From: Amycolatopsis albispora
GTDB taxonomy: Bacteria > Actinomycetota > Actinomycetes > Mycobacteriales > Pseudonocardiaceae
Reading direction: 5' to 3'
Assembly: GCF_003312875.1 (NCBI RefSeq)
Contig: NZ_CP015163.1
Coordinates: 4,960,001 to 5,024,000, forward strand
Length of the DNA stretch: 64,000 nucleotides
Below the pieces are notes generated by a model. The model worked only from the letters and a program-made list of their open reading frames with translations, had not been told where the DNA came from and searched no databases. This document shows positions 7,420-14,977 of this stretch, piece after piece; positions within the stretch are counted from its first letter, which is position 1, and each line of letters starts with the position of its first letter. The position numbers and the translations under genes were made by a program.

Positions 7420-7600
7420 GCCTGGCCGCGCGCTACCTCCCCAGCCACACCGCCCTGCCCGACTCGCGCCGTATCGCCTGGTGGCACCGGTGCCTCGCCC
7501 GGCCACACCGCCCTACGTGACTCGCGCCATCTCGCCTGGCCGCGCGCTGCCCTACCCCGGCCACACCGCTGGCTTGCCCGACTGTGCCGCCCACTGTGAC
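7420..7600. repeat. Degenerate 58-bp tandem repeat
   Basis: Three units beginning CCACACCG start at 7445, 7503 and 7561, exactly 58 bp apart, with a partial unit before. Common words include GACTCGCGCC and CGCCTGG. No convincing reading frame runs through it. The remaining gap up to 7701 is GC-rich with nothing recognised. Confidence 0.7.
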
Positions 7601-7701
7601 CGACGCCGCGTCCCAGCGGCTCGCGCCGCCATGCCTGGGTGTGCCGCTGGTCCGCCCGACCGCGCCGTCTCGCCAGGCCCGGTCGAGATCTCCAATGCGA
7701 C

Positions 7702-9216
7702 TCAGAGGCGCCGCGACAGCGGTATGCGCAGCGCGGCTTCCGTGCCGCGACGGCCGCCGCCTTCCGCGGCGCGGCCCGGGCGCAGGGAAAGCGAGCCCCG
7801 CAGTTCCGATTCGATGAGCGTTCTCACGATCTGCAAACCGAGGCCGTCCGCGCGCTCCAGTGAGAAGCCCTGCGGCAGGCCCTGGCCGTCGTCGCTGATC
7901 ACGATGTCCAGCCAGCGCGCCGACCGCTCGGCGGAGATCTGCACCTTGCCCGGCCGTCCACCGGGGAAGGCGTGCCCGACCGCGTTCTGCACCAGCTCGG
8001 CGACCACCATCACCAGTGGCGTGGCGATCTCGGCGACCACCACCCCGAACGTGCCGGTCCGCGACAGCGTCACCTGCGCCTCGGCGGTGGCCACCTCACC
8101 GACCATCGGCAGCACGTTGTCCAGCAGCTGGTCCAGGTCGACCCGCTCGTCGACGGACATCGACAGCGCCTCGTGCACCATCGCGATCGACGACACGCGC
8201 CGCACGGACTCGCCGAGTGCCAGCCTGGCCTCGTCGCTGGCCGTGCGCCGCGACTGCAACCGCAGCAGCGCGGCCACGGTCTGCAGGTTGTTCTTCACGC
8301 GGTGGTGGATCTCGCGGATCGTGGCGTCCTTCGACAGCAACGCGCGATCCCGCCGCTTCACCTCGGTCACATCACGGACGAGCACCAGCGCCCCGGCGGG
8401 CTGCCCCGCGGGCCGCAACGGCAGCGCACGGAACAGCACGACCGCACCGCGGCGCGAATCCGCTTCGGTGCGTGAGCCCGGCTTGCCGTCGAGCGCGTCG
8501 ATGATGCGGTGGGACACCTCGGTCGCGTCGAACGGGTCGCGGATCAGCGAGCGGGTCAGCGGCGCGAGCCGCACCCCGACCAGATCCGACTCGTAGCCCA
8601 TCCGGTGGTAGGCGGAAAGCCCGTTGGGGCTGGCGAAAACCACCGTGCCCGACTGGTCGAGCCGGATCAGCCCGTCCCCGACACGCGGGCTGGTGTGCAC
8701 GTCGGTGAGCGTGCCGTCGGCCGGGAAGGTGCCGTCGGCGATCATCTGGCACAGGTCGGCCGCGCTGCCCAGGTAGGCGATCTCCAGCGGGCTCGGCACC
8801 CGCGGCGAGGCCAGGTTCGTCTCGCGGCTGAGCACCGCGATCACCTGCTTGCCGAAGGTGACCGGGATCGCCTCCCGCCGCATCGGCAGGTCGCGGTACC
8901 AGTGCGGGTCCTCCTCGCGGCTGATCTTGACCTCGCGCATCGCGCGGTCGAGCTGCGGGTGCTCGTCGACGGTGAACCGGCTGCCGACCACGTCCTCGGG
9001 ATGCGCGGTCGGCGCGGTGGTCGGGCGTGCCTGCGCGACGCAGACGAAGTCGCCGCCGTCGGGCTGGACGCTTTCGGACACCGGCACCCAGAGCAGGAAG
9101 TCGCTGAACGACAGGTCGGCCAGCAGCTGCCATTCGGCCACCACCGACTGCAGGTGGTCGGCCGCTTCGCCGGACAGCCCGGTGTTCTCGGCCAGCAGAT
9201 CGGAGAGAGTGCTCAC
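7702..9216 (-). CDS. pdtaS: Sensor histidine kinase PdtaS-type (GAF-PAS-HisKA_2-HATPase)
   Basis: A 504-residue cytosolic kinase with no membrane segment. An N-terminal GAF-like domain covers about residues 1-150, a PAS-like domain about 170-285, then the HWE/HisKA_2 dimerisation box KDATIREIHHRVKNNLQTVAALL with the phospho-acceptor at H304 or H305, and an ATPase domain with ELVQNAVGHAFPGG and DDGQGLP. This is the architecture of M. tuberculosis PdtaS (Rv3220c), whose partner PdtaR is an RNA-binding antiterminator; the partner is not in this window. The GTG start lies 4 bp after the stop of the biotinyl carrier gene, so the two are likely co-transcribed. Confidence 0.93.
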   Translation of the reverse strand: MSTLSDLLAENTGLSGEAADHLQSVVAEWQLLADLSFSDFLLWVPVSESVQPDGGDFVCVAQARPTTAPTAHPEDVVGSRFTVDEHPQLDRAMREVKISREEDPHWYRDLPMRREAIPVTFGKQVIAVLSRETNLASPRVPSPLEIAYLGSAADLCQMIADGTFPADGTLTDVHTSPRVGDGLIRLDQSGTVVFASPNGLSAYHRMGYESDLVGVRLAPLTRSLIRDPFDATEVSHRIIDALDGKPGSRTEADSRRGAVVLFRALPLRPAGQPAGALVLVRDVTEVKRRDRALLSKDATIREIHHRVKNNLQTVAALLRLQSRRTASDEARLALGESVRRVSSIAMVHEALSMSVDERVDLDQLLDNVLPMVGEVATAEAQVTLSRTGTFGVVVAEIATPLVMVVAELVQNAVGHAFPGGRPGKVQISAERSARWLDIVISDDGQGLPQGFSLERADGLGLQIVRTLIESELRGSLSLRPGRAAEGGGRRGTEAALRIPLSRRL

Positions 9217-9220
9217 CCCG

Positions 9221-9436
9221 CTATTCCAGCACGGCGAGCAGGTCGCCCTCCTGCACCACGTCCCCTTCGCCGACGGCGAGCCGCGAAAGGCGGCCCGCGC
9301 CCTCCGTGAGCACCGGGATCTCCATCTTCATCGACTCCAGTAGCACCACGGTGTCCCCCGTGCCGAGGTCGTCCCCGACCTCGGCGACCACCTTCAGAAC
9401 GTTGGCGACGATCTCGGCCCGGATCTCCTCGGCCAT
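9221..9436 (-). CDS. Biotin/lipoyl attachment domain protein (TB7.3-like)
   Basis: A 71-residue stand-alone biotinyl domain. The attachment motif ESMKMEIPV places the modified lysine at K37, and the flanking beta-hammerhead strands are complete (GTGDTVVLLES, VGEGDVVQEGDLLAVLE). It matches M. tuberculosis TB7.3 (Rv3221c), which is biotinylated. Family knowledge suggests a carrier for an acyl-CoA carboxylase, but the partner enzyme is not nearby. The ATG at 9436 begins MAEEIRAEIVANV, as in the family. It is the first gene of a two-gene unit with pdtaS and is divergent from the bL37 gene. Confidence 0.9.
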   Translation of the reverse strand: MAEEIRAEIVANVLKVVAEVGDDLGTGDTVVLLESMKMEIPVLTEGAGRLSRLAVGEGDVVQEGDLLAVLE

Positions 9437-9575
9437 CGGCGATGCCCTCCTGCGCTCGAGCGGAACCCAATCCAACCAGAGGATCGGGGCCGCGGCCCAG
9501 GCCGAACACCCCTGTTCTAGGGCACATGCCACACTAGGGGGGTTGCCCGGGTAGAGATCCACCGAGGAGTGATCC

Positions 9576-9650
9576 ATGTCGAAGCGAGCTCGCAAGCGCC
9601 GCGACCGTAAGAAGAACGGCGCCAACCACGGCAAGAAGCCCAACGCCTGA
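9576..9650 (+). CDS. Ribosomal protein bL37, 24 residues
   Basis: A very short, strongly basic gene: the product is 24 residues, starts MSKRARKRRDRKKNG and ends NHGKKPNA. This matches bL37, the small actinobacterial large-subunit protein (AURKAIP1/COX24-like domain) seen in mycobacterial ribosome structures. A GAGGAG ribosome binding site lies about 7 nt before the ATG, and a hairpin terminator follows 15 bp after the stop. It sits on the plus strand between two minus-strand genes in the same place as in mycobacteria. The gene is easily missed because of its size; all visible signals agree. Confidence 0.92.
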   Translation: MSKRARKRRDRKKNGANHGKKPNA

Positions 9651-9664
9651 GCTCGGCGTAGGAA

Positions 9665-9696
9665 AAGCCCCGGCCACCTGGTGGTGACCGGGGCTT
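9665..9696. terminator. Terminator between bL37 and rshA genes
   Basis: Fourteen-base arms (9665-9678 and 9683-9696) with a single G-T type mismatch and a TGGT loop, followed by CTTC. It lies between convergent stops and can serve both strands. Confidence 0.8.
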
Positions 9697-9711
9697 CTTC
9701 GTGCGCGGGGG

Positions 9712-10035
9712 TTATTCGGTGACGCGCTCGACCTCGACCTCGGTGTGCTCGATCACCTTGCCGGAGCGCTCCTCCACGGTCCGCCGGATCGACGCGCGGA
9801 GCTTGCTCTTCAGCTCGGCCGGGGCGAGGTCGCCGCCGCACTTGCGGGCCAGGATCTGCTTGATCTGCTCGTCGATCCCGTACTCCTCGAGGCAGGGCGG
9901 GCACTCGTCGAGGTGCCTGCGCAGCTCGACCTCGTGCTCCTTGCTGCACTCCTTGTCCAGGAGCAGGTAGATCTCGGCGAGCGCCTCGTCGCAGTTGACC
10001 TTGGCCTTGCCCTCGTCACCGGAGCAGTGGTTCAT
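9712..10035 (-). CDS. rshA: Zinc-binding anti-sigma factor RshA/RsrA
   Basis: A 107-residue ZAS-family anti-sigma factor. The zinc motif H41-x3-C45-x2-C48 (HLDECPPC) is intact, with further cysteines at C15 and C30. In the family, oxidation of the motif releases SigH/SigR under disulfide stress. The C-terminus is charged and variable. Its ATG overlaps the sigH stop codon by 4 bp (ATGA), the conserved arrangement in mycobacteria and streptomycetes, which ensures balanced synthesis. The identification rests on the motif, size and neighbour. Confidence 0.94.
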   Translation of the reverse strand: MNHCSGDEGKAKVNCDEALAEIYLLLDKECSKEHEVELRRHLDECPPCLEEYGIDEQIKQILARKCGGDLAPAELKSKLRASIRRTVEERSGKVIEHTEVEVERVTE

Positions 10036-10658
10036 CGCCCTGCCACCTCCTGCTTGGGCCCGCGGATGAACCCGCGTTCACGAGCCACGTCGGCGAGCAG
10101 GTCGCGCAGCTGGGCGCGGCCGCGGTGGAGGCGGGACATCACAGTACCGATGGGGGTGTCCATGATCTCAGCGATTTCCTTGTAGGCGAAGCCCTCGACG
10201 TCGGCGAGGTAGACGGCGAGCCGGAAGTCCTCCGGCAGGCGCTGCAGGGCGGCCTTGACGTCGGCGTCCGGCAGCTTGTCCATGGCCTCGACCTCGGCCG
10301 AGCGCAGGCCGACCGACGAGTGGTTCTCCGCCTTGGCCAGCTGCCAGTCGGTGATCTCCTCGGTGGGCTGCTGCAGCGGCTGGCGCTGCCGCTTGCGGTA
10401 GCCGTTGATGTAGGTGTTGGTCAGGATGCGGTACATCCAGGCCTTGAGGTTGGTGCCCTGCTTGAACGAGGCGAACGCGGAGTAGGCCTTGAGATAGGTC
10501 TCCTGCACCAGGTCCTCGGCGTCGGCCGGGTTCCGGGTCATCCGCATCGCGGCCGAGTACAGCTGGTCCAGCAGGGGCATCGCGTCGCGCTCGAAGCGCT
10601 CGGTGCGCGCCCGCACGTCCTCCTGCTCGGTGGCGGCAGACTCTGAGGTGCTCGGCAA
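10032..10658 (-). CDS. sigH: RNA polymerase sigma factor SigH/SigR (ECF)
   Basis: An ECF sigma factor for thiol-oxidative stress. Region 2 is [24 protein letters not shown] and [23 protein letters not shown]; region 4 is [40 protein letters not shown]. From the TTG at 10658, which has GGAAGGG 6 nt upstream, the product is 208 residues, close to M. tuberculosis SigH. The frame stays open upstream to a GTG at 10781, adding 41 residues; S. coelicolor SigR is known to have such a longer unstable form, so both starts may be used. It overlaps rshA by 4 bp. Likely targets include thioredoxin and mycothiol genes, by family knowledge. Confidence 0.93.
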   Translation of the reverse strand: MPSTSESAATEQEDVRARTERFERDAMPLLDQLYSAAMRMTRNPADAEDLVQETYLKAYSAFASFKQGTNLKAWMYRILTNTYINGYRKRQRQPLQQPTEEITDWQLAKAENHSSVGLRSAEVEAMDKLPDADVKAALQRLPEDFRLAVYLADVEGFAYKEIAEIMDTPIGTVMSRLHRGRAQLRDLLADVARERGFIRGPKQEVAGR

Positions 10659-10772
10659 ACCGTTCCCTTCCCAATCCACGTCGGGCAGACGTGCGTACTT
10701 CTGCCCTGAGGATACGCGGGCCGCTCCGGCCCGGCTGGGCGCGGTGAGCCGCTCTTCGCGGGGGGATACCTT

Positions 10773-10802
10773 GGTCAACACGCTGGGTTTAACACGTTGA
10801 CC
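10773..10802. promoter_or_regulatory. Inverted repeat GGTCAAC-N16-GTTGACC between sigH and ybaK
   Basis: Seven-base perfect arms at 10773-10779 and 10796-10802. The right arm contains the candidate -35 (TTGACC) of the ybaK promoter. A regulator site is possible but unproven. Confidence 0.4.
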
Positions 10803-10827
10803 GGCCTGCGCATTCCCGTCGTATGGT
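10797..10827 (+). promoter_or_regulatory. Candidate leaderless promoter of ybaK
   Basis: TTGACC (10797-10802), a 19-bp spacer and TATGGT (10822-10827) are followed 7 nt later by the ATG at 10835, with no ribosome binding site. The spacing fits a leaderless mRNA. Confidence 0.55.
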
Positions 10828-10834
10828 GCGCTTC

Positions 10835-11314
10835 ATGGCGGGCAAGGGCACACCGGCGACGGCGCTGCTGGTGAAGCAGAAGATCACCCACAAGCTGCAC
10901 GCGTACGAACATGATCCTCGCCACGAATCGTACGGCGGCGAGGCCGCGGCGATCCTGGGCCTGGACCCGGCGCGCGTGTTCAAGACGCTGGTGGCCGATG
11001 TGGACGGGAAGCTGACGGTCGGCGTGGTCCCGGTCACCGGCTCACTGGACTTGAAGGCTCTGGCGGCGGCGGTCGGCGGGAAAAAGGCGCGCATGGCGGA
11101 CGCCACGGCCGCCCAACGCGCGACGGGCTATGTGCTGGGCGGCATTTCCCCGTTGGGGCAGCGGAGCAAGCTGCCGGTGGTGATCGATGCTTCGGCTGAG
11201 CAGTACGACACGATCCACTGCTCGGCGGGACGGCGGGGCCTGGAAATGGAACTGGCCCCGGGGGACCTGATCCGCCTGACCAAGGCAACCGTCGCCCCCA
11301 TCGCGGGCGCCTAG
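10835..11314 (+). CDS. ybaK: Cys-tRNA(Pro)/Cys-tRNA(Cys) deacylase YbaK
   Basis: A 159-residue trans-editing enzyme that hydrolyses Cys-tRNA mischarged on tRNA-Pro. Family landmarks are TPATALLVKQKITHKLHAYEHDP, LGLDPARVFKTLVADVDG (with the catalytic Lys region FKTL), GVVPVTGSLDLKALA, and the YbaK signature GYVLGGISPLGQRSKLPVVID near residue 100, then SAGRRGLEMELAPGDL. Length is normal. The ATG at 10835 is preferred to ATG 10823 because the sequence between looks like the -10 element. The gene ends in front of a palindrome shared with the convergent hydrolase gene. Confidence 0.93.
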   Translation: MAGKGTPATALLVKQKITHKLHAYEHDPRHESYGGEAAAILGLDPARVFKTLVADVDGKLTVGVVPVTGSLDLKALAAAVGGKKARMADATAAQRATGYVLGGISPLGQRSKLPVVIDASAEQYDTIHCSAGRRGLEMELAPGDLIRLTKATVAPIAGA

Positions 11315-11330
11315 CGCGCGGGGCCGCAGG

Positions 11331-11385
11331 TGTCACGAATGTGGCTTTCGAGACGTTGGGCGTCTCGAAAGTGGCTTTCGTGACA
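11331..11385. repeat. Inverted repeat, GAATGTGGCTTTC family (copy 2, asymmetric)
   Basis: Outer arms TGTCACGAA/TTCGTGACA and inner arms CTTTCGAGACG/CGTCTCGAAAG pair, but the middle of the right arm reads TGGCT where CCACA is expected. It lies between convergent stops. Confidence 0.85.
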
Positions 11386-11456
11386 TCCGGCAACGCGGGT
11401 CGCGGCGAGCCCCCTCACCGGTGCCGCTCGGGCCCGGGGAGCCCGTCAACGCCCAC

Positions 11457-12065
11457 TCAGTCGAGGGGACGCAGGACTCGTTCCAGCCATTCCGAGGTGG
11501 CTCGTCCGACGCCGTCCAGGTCGGCGCTCAGGCTGTGGTCTCCGGCCAGTAGCACCAGTTCGTGGTGCGGCCCCGCCGCCGGGATGCCGAACGGGTCCCG
11601 CTCCCCCTGCACCACGAGCGTCGGCACCTCGACACCGTCCAGCTCCGGCTGCCGCGTCTTTTCCGGCTTCCCCGGCGGGTGCGTCGGGAACGCCAGGCAC
11701 AGCACGGCCACCGCCTGCCCCGCCGCGGACGTGCGGCACGCCACCCGCGCCCCCGACGAACGGCCCCCGAAAACCGCGGGCAGCCCGTCGAACTGGTCGT
11801 CGACCGCTTCCGCGACGGTCAGCCAAGCGTTGTCCAGCTGCTTCGCCGGCGCCGGGGCCCGTCGCCCCGCCACCCGGTACGGCTGCTCGACCAGCACCAC
11901 GTGCACCCCGACCGCCTGCGCCGCCCGGGTCACCACGATCAGGTCCTTCGCACCGAACCCGCCACCGGCACCGTGCCCGAGCAGCAGCACCGCCCGGCCC
12001 TCCTCGGCGCAGTGCAGCTCGACCCGCGCCGGGCCGTAGTCGGTGTCCACCTGCACGGTGGTCAT
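11457..12065 (-). CDS. Alpha/beta hydrolase (dienelactone hydrolase/Tex30-like)
   Basis: A 202-residue minimal alpha/beta hydrolase. It has the oxyanion segment LLLGHGAGGGFGAKDL near residue 30, the nucleophile elbow GGRSSGAR near residue 101 (Ser), an aspartate in VQGERDPFG near residue 153 and a histidine in LLAGDHSL near residue 173, so the triad is complete. The family resembles KANL3/Tex30-type hydrolases of unknown substrate. Its ATG overlaps the stop of the SRAP gene by 4 bp (ATGA), suggesting co-translation, though no functional link is known. Confidence 0.86.
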   Translation of the reverse strand: MTTVQVDTDYGPARVELHCAEEGRAVLLLGHGAGGGFGAKDLIVVTRAAQAVGVHVVLVEQPYRVAGRRAPAPAKQLDNAWLTVAEAVDDQFDGLPAVFGGRSSGARVACRTSAAGQAVAVLCLAFPTHPPGKPEKTRQPELDGVEVPTLVVQGERDPFGIPAAGPHHELVLLAGDHSLSADLDGVGRATSEWLERVLRPLD

Positions 12066-12832
12066 TGCGACGGCACGTCGAACAACGCGCCCTTGTCCAG
12101 ATCGGTCGCCTGCTCGGCGCGCTCGACCAGCTCGGGCCCGTTGTTGCGGACGTTGTTCACCCGGCTCGACACCGGCCGCAGCTCCAGCGCGTCGACCAGG
12201 TCCAGGCTCGGCGGCGCCAGCAGCTCCGAGACGTCCTCACGATCCGGATCCAGCCAGCTGCCCCAGTTGTTCTTCGCCAGCAGCAACGGCATGCGGTGGT
12301 GGATGTCGGTGAGCGGGCCGACCGCGTCGGTGGTCAGCACCGAGCAGGTGATCAGCGGCGGCGCCTCCGGGTCCTCCCGGTCGCGCCAGCTCTCCCAGAT
12401 CCCGGCCATGACCAGCGTGGACTCGTCCCGCGGGGTCATGAAGAACGGCTCCTTCTCCTTGCCGTTGCGCCGCCATTCGAACCAGCCGTCGGCCGGGAGC
12501 AGGCAGCGCTTGCGCGCCAGCGCCTTGCGGAACGCGGGCTTCTCGTGCGCGGTCTCGGACCGGGTGTTGATCATCTTGCTGCCCACCGACGGGTCCTTCG
12601 CCCAGAACGGCACCAGCCCCCAGCGCATCACCCGCAGCGTGCGCACCGACGGTTCGTCCTCGAGCACCTTGCCGTCGGCGTCGCGGGGGTGGCGCTGCAC
12701 CACGGCGAGCACCTTCTTCGTCGGCGCCACATTGTGATCCGGCGACGGAGCGTGACCACCGGTTTCATCGGCCGCCTCGAACTCCTGCACCAGCTTGGCC
12801 GGGTTCTTCGTGGCGGCGTAACGACCACACAT
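12062..12832 (-). CDS. SOS response-associated peptidase (SRAP/YedK family)
   Basis: A 256-residue SRAP protein that shields abasic sites by forming a DNA-protein crosslink through its second residue. C2 of MCGRYAA is the catalytic cysteine; the DNA-binding and active-site segments NVAPTK, RWGLVPFWAKD, MINTRSETAHEKPAF and the histidine in DIHHRMP (about residue 179) are all present. The length is normal. The ATG at 12832 is fixed because the protein must expose C2; the long upstream frame is spurious. It leads a two-gene unit with the hydrolase and is divergent from rsgA, as Rv3226c is near Rv3228 in mycobacteria. Confidence 0.95.
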   Translation of the reverse strand: MCGRYAATKNPAKLVQEFEAADETGGHAPSPDHNVAPTKKVLAVVQRHPRDADGKVLEDEPSVRTLRVMRWGLVPFWAKDPSVGSKMINTRSETAHEKPAFRKALARKRCLLPADGWFEWRRNGKEKEPFFMTPRDESTLVMAGIWESWRDREDPEAPPLITCSVLTTDAVGPLTDIHHRMPLLLAKNNWGSWLDPDREDVSELLAPPSLDLVDALELRPVSSRVNNVRNNGPELVERAEQATDLDKGALFDVPSQ

Positions 12833-12974
12833 CGCGGCCCCACCTCCGATCTGCGTACACGTGGCGAAACCATGGTTCCACGCCCGTGGCGGCCTTGGCG
12901 AGTGCGCCGCGTGACCGGGTGGGCCCGATGGGGGATCATCTTCGGCGTAACGGGTACCGGAAGGAGCTGGGCGG

Positions 12975-13979
12975 TTGAGCCGACGGGATTGGCGCAAGCT
13001 GGATGAATCGGACGTCCGCGTCCGCCCTGGCAAGGGCACCCGCCCGCGGAGCAAGCGCCGCCCCGAGCACGCCGACGCCACCACCGCCATGGTCACCGGG
13101 GTCGACCGCGGCCGCTGGACCTGCGCGGTCAACGGGGATCCCGCCCGCTCGGTGACCGCCATGCGCGCCCGCGAACTCGGCCGCACCCCGGTGGTGGTCG
13201 GCGATTCGGTGGGCCTGGTCGGCGACGTCAGCGGCCGCCCCGACACGCTCGCCAGGATCGTCCGCGTCGACGAGCGCACCAGTGTGCTGCGCCGCACCGC
13301 CGACGACACCGACCCGTACGAGCGCGTGGTCGTGGCCAACGCCGAGCAGTTGGTCATCGTCACCGCGCTGGCCGACCCGCCGCCGCGGCCCGGGTTCATC
13401 GACCGCTGCCTGGTCGCCTGCTACGCGGGCGGGCTCGAGCCGCTGCTCTGCCTGACCAAGGCCGACCTGGCCGATCCGGCCGAGCTGCTCGCCGGGTACG
13501 CCGACCTGGCCGTGCCCGCGGTGGTCACCCGGCACGACGAGGAGCCGGACGAGTTGCGCGAACGCGTCGAAGGCCGCGTCTCGGCGCTGGTCGGGCACTC
13601 CGGGGTGGGCAAGTCCACGCTGGTCAACCGGCTGGTCCCGGACGCCGCGCTGGCCACCGGCGTGGTCAGCGCGGTCGGCAAGGGGCGGCACACCTCGGTG
13701 GCCGCGGTCGCGCTGCCGCTGCCCGGCGACGGCTGGGTGATCGACACCCCGGGCGTGCGCTCGTTCGGCCTGGCCCACGTCACGCCGGACGACATCGTGG
13801 ACTCGTTCGAGGAGTTCACCGAAGCCGCCGAGGAGTGCCCGTCCGGCTGCGGTCACCTGGGCCCGCCCGAGGATCCGGACTGCGTACTGGACGACGTGGT
13901 CACCGAGGGTGACGCCAAACCGGAACGGCTGGCTTCACTCAGAAGACTGCTTGTTTCCCGCGCCGGTCTCGAATCGTGA
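12975..13979 (+). CDS. rsgA: Ribosome small subunit-dependent GTPase RsgA (YjeQ)
   Basis: A 334-residue circularly permuted GTPase that helps mature the 30S subunit. An N-terminal OB-like domain precedes the G motifs in permuted order: G4 LTKAD, then G1 VGHSGVGKST, G2/G3 with TPGVRSFG. The C-terminal zinc-binding segment has ECPSGCGHLGPPEDPDC. The start is TTG at 12975, supported by AAGGAG 8 nt upstream and by the family-like N-terminus SRRDWRKLDESDVRVRPGKG. In mycobacteria aroA lies between the SRAP gene and rsgA; it is absent here. Confidence 0.95.
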   Translation: MSRRDWRKLDESDVRVRPGKGTRPRSKRRPEHADATTAMVTGVDRGRWTCAVNGDPARSVTAMRARELGRTPVVVGDSVGLVGDVSGRPDTLARIVRVDERTSVLRRTADDTDPYERVVVANAEQLVIVTALADPPPRPGFIDRCLVACYAGGLEPLLCLTKADLADPAELLAGYADLAVPAVVTRHDEEPDELRERVEGRVSALVGHSGVGKSTLVNRLVPDAALATGVVSAVGKGRHTSVAAVALPLPGDGWVIDTPGVRSFGLAHVTPDDIVDSFEEFTEAAEECPSGCGHLGPPEDPDCVLDDVVTEGDAKPERLASLRRLLVSRAGLES

Positions 13980-14086
13980 CCATTAATCCGGCAACCCACA
14001 CCACCGGGCGGCGCGTGTCTGGGACGCTGTAGCCCTACTGGGGGAACAACTCGCCCAGACGATCACAAGATGTGAGAGGTACCCGG

Positions 14087-14917
14087 ATGCGCAAGACAGC
14101 GCTCGCTGCCAGCGGCTTCGCGCTGCTGCTCGCGCTCACTGCCTGTGGCAGCGAGAGCACGCCGACCACCACCAACACCGCGGCCCCGCAGGCCGCCGAC
14201 AAGCCGGCGTCCTCGCTGTTCAACGACGCCCAGGAGCTGGTCCGCACCGCGTCGAGCAAGGCGGATCAGAGCAAGACCGCCAAGTTCACCATCGACATGA
14301 ACATGATGGGCCAGAAGATCAGCGGCTCCGGCCAGGGATCTTTTGAGGGCACCAACAGCAAGATGTCGATGACCATGCAGATGATGGGCATGTCCCTCGA
14401 GATGCGCATGATCGACGGCCAGGTTTACATCAAGATGCCGGAGGGCCAGCGCGCCGGCGGCAAGCCGTGGATCAAGGCCGACAAGGCCGCCCTCGCCGAA
14501 CTGGGCCAGTCGATGGACCAGGCCGAGCAGAGCGACCCGCGCAAGTTCCTGGAGATGATCCAGAAGGCAGGCAAGATCAACAAGGCCGAGCCGGCCACGC
14601 TGGACGGCCAGGAGGTCAGCCACTACGTCATCGACCTGGACCTGAAGAAGGCCGGCGGCATGGCGGGCGCCAGCGAGGCCCAGCTCTCCCAGCTGCCCGA
14701 CGGGGTCATCGTGCCGCTCGAGCTGTGGCTGAACGCCGAGCAGCTCCCGGTGCAGATCACCATGGACATGGGCGCGATGATGAAGAAGATGGCCGAGCAG
14801 AGCGGTCAGCAGCTGCCGCCCGGTGACGCCAAGATGACCATGAAGTACAGCGACTGGGGTGCCCCGGTCGAGGTCGAGGCGCCTCCGGCCGACCAGGTCG
14901 GGACGATGCCGAAGTAA
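14087..14917 (+). CDS. Secreted lipoprotein, LolA/LppX-like
   Basis: A 276-residue lipoprotein. The signal peptide MRKTALAASGFALLLALTAC ends in lipobox LTAC with the acylated Cys at residue 20. After a Thr/Ala-rich linker the mature domain has repeated amphipathic strands (KFTIDMNMMGQKISGSGQG, KMSMTMQMMGMSLEMRMIDGQVYIKMP) typical of the LppX/LprG or DUF6612-like lipid-binding half-barrel. Unusual methionine enrichment is visible in these strands. The ATG at 14087 has GAGAGG 7 nt upstream. A strong terminator follows 15 bp after the stop. A lipid-carrier role is inferred from the fold only. Confidence 0.8.
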   Translation: MRKTALAASGFALLLALTACGSESTPTTTNTAAPQAADKPASSLFNDAQELVRTASSKADQSKTAKFTIDMNMMGQKISGSGQGSFEGTNSKMSMTMQMMGMSLEMRMIDGQVYIKMPEGQRAGGKPWIKADKAALAELGQSMDQAEQSDPRKFLEMIQKAGKINKAEPATLDGQEVSHYVIDLDLKKAGGMAGASEAQLSQLPDGVIVPLELWLNAEQLPVQITMDMGAMMKKMAEQSGQQLPPGDAKMTMKYSDWGAPVEVEAPPADQVGTMPK

Positions 14918-14931
14918 CGGCACGAGCCGCG

Positions 14932-14972
14932 AAAACGCCCCCGGAGCCGCCTGGCGCCGGGGGCGTTTTTTC
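14932..14972. terminator. Rho-independent terminator between lipoprotein and pruA genes
   Basis: Perfect 13-bp arms (14932-14944 and 14957-14969) rich in G/C, with AAAA on the left and TTTTTT on the right, so it can terminate both convergent genes. Confidence 0.92.
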
Positions 14973-14977
14973 GTTGC

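Noticed and set aside
7402..7701. CRISPR-like repeats after whiB1
   Set aside because: The 58-bp units are degenerate with no unique spacers and no cas genes nearby.
12833..13399. Long N-terminal extension of the SRAP gene
   Set aside because: The enzyme needs its Cys at position 2, which fixes the start at 12832; the extension is the shadow of rsgA.
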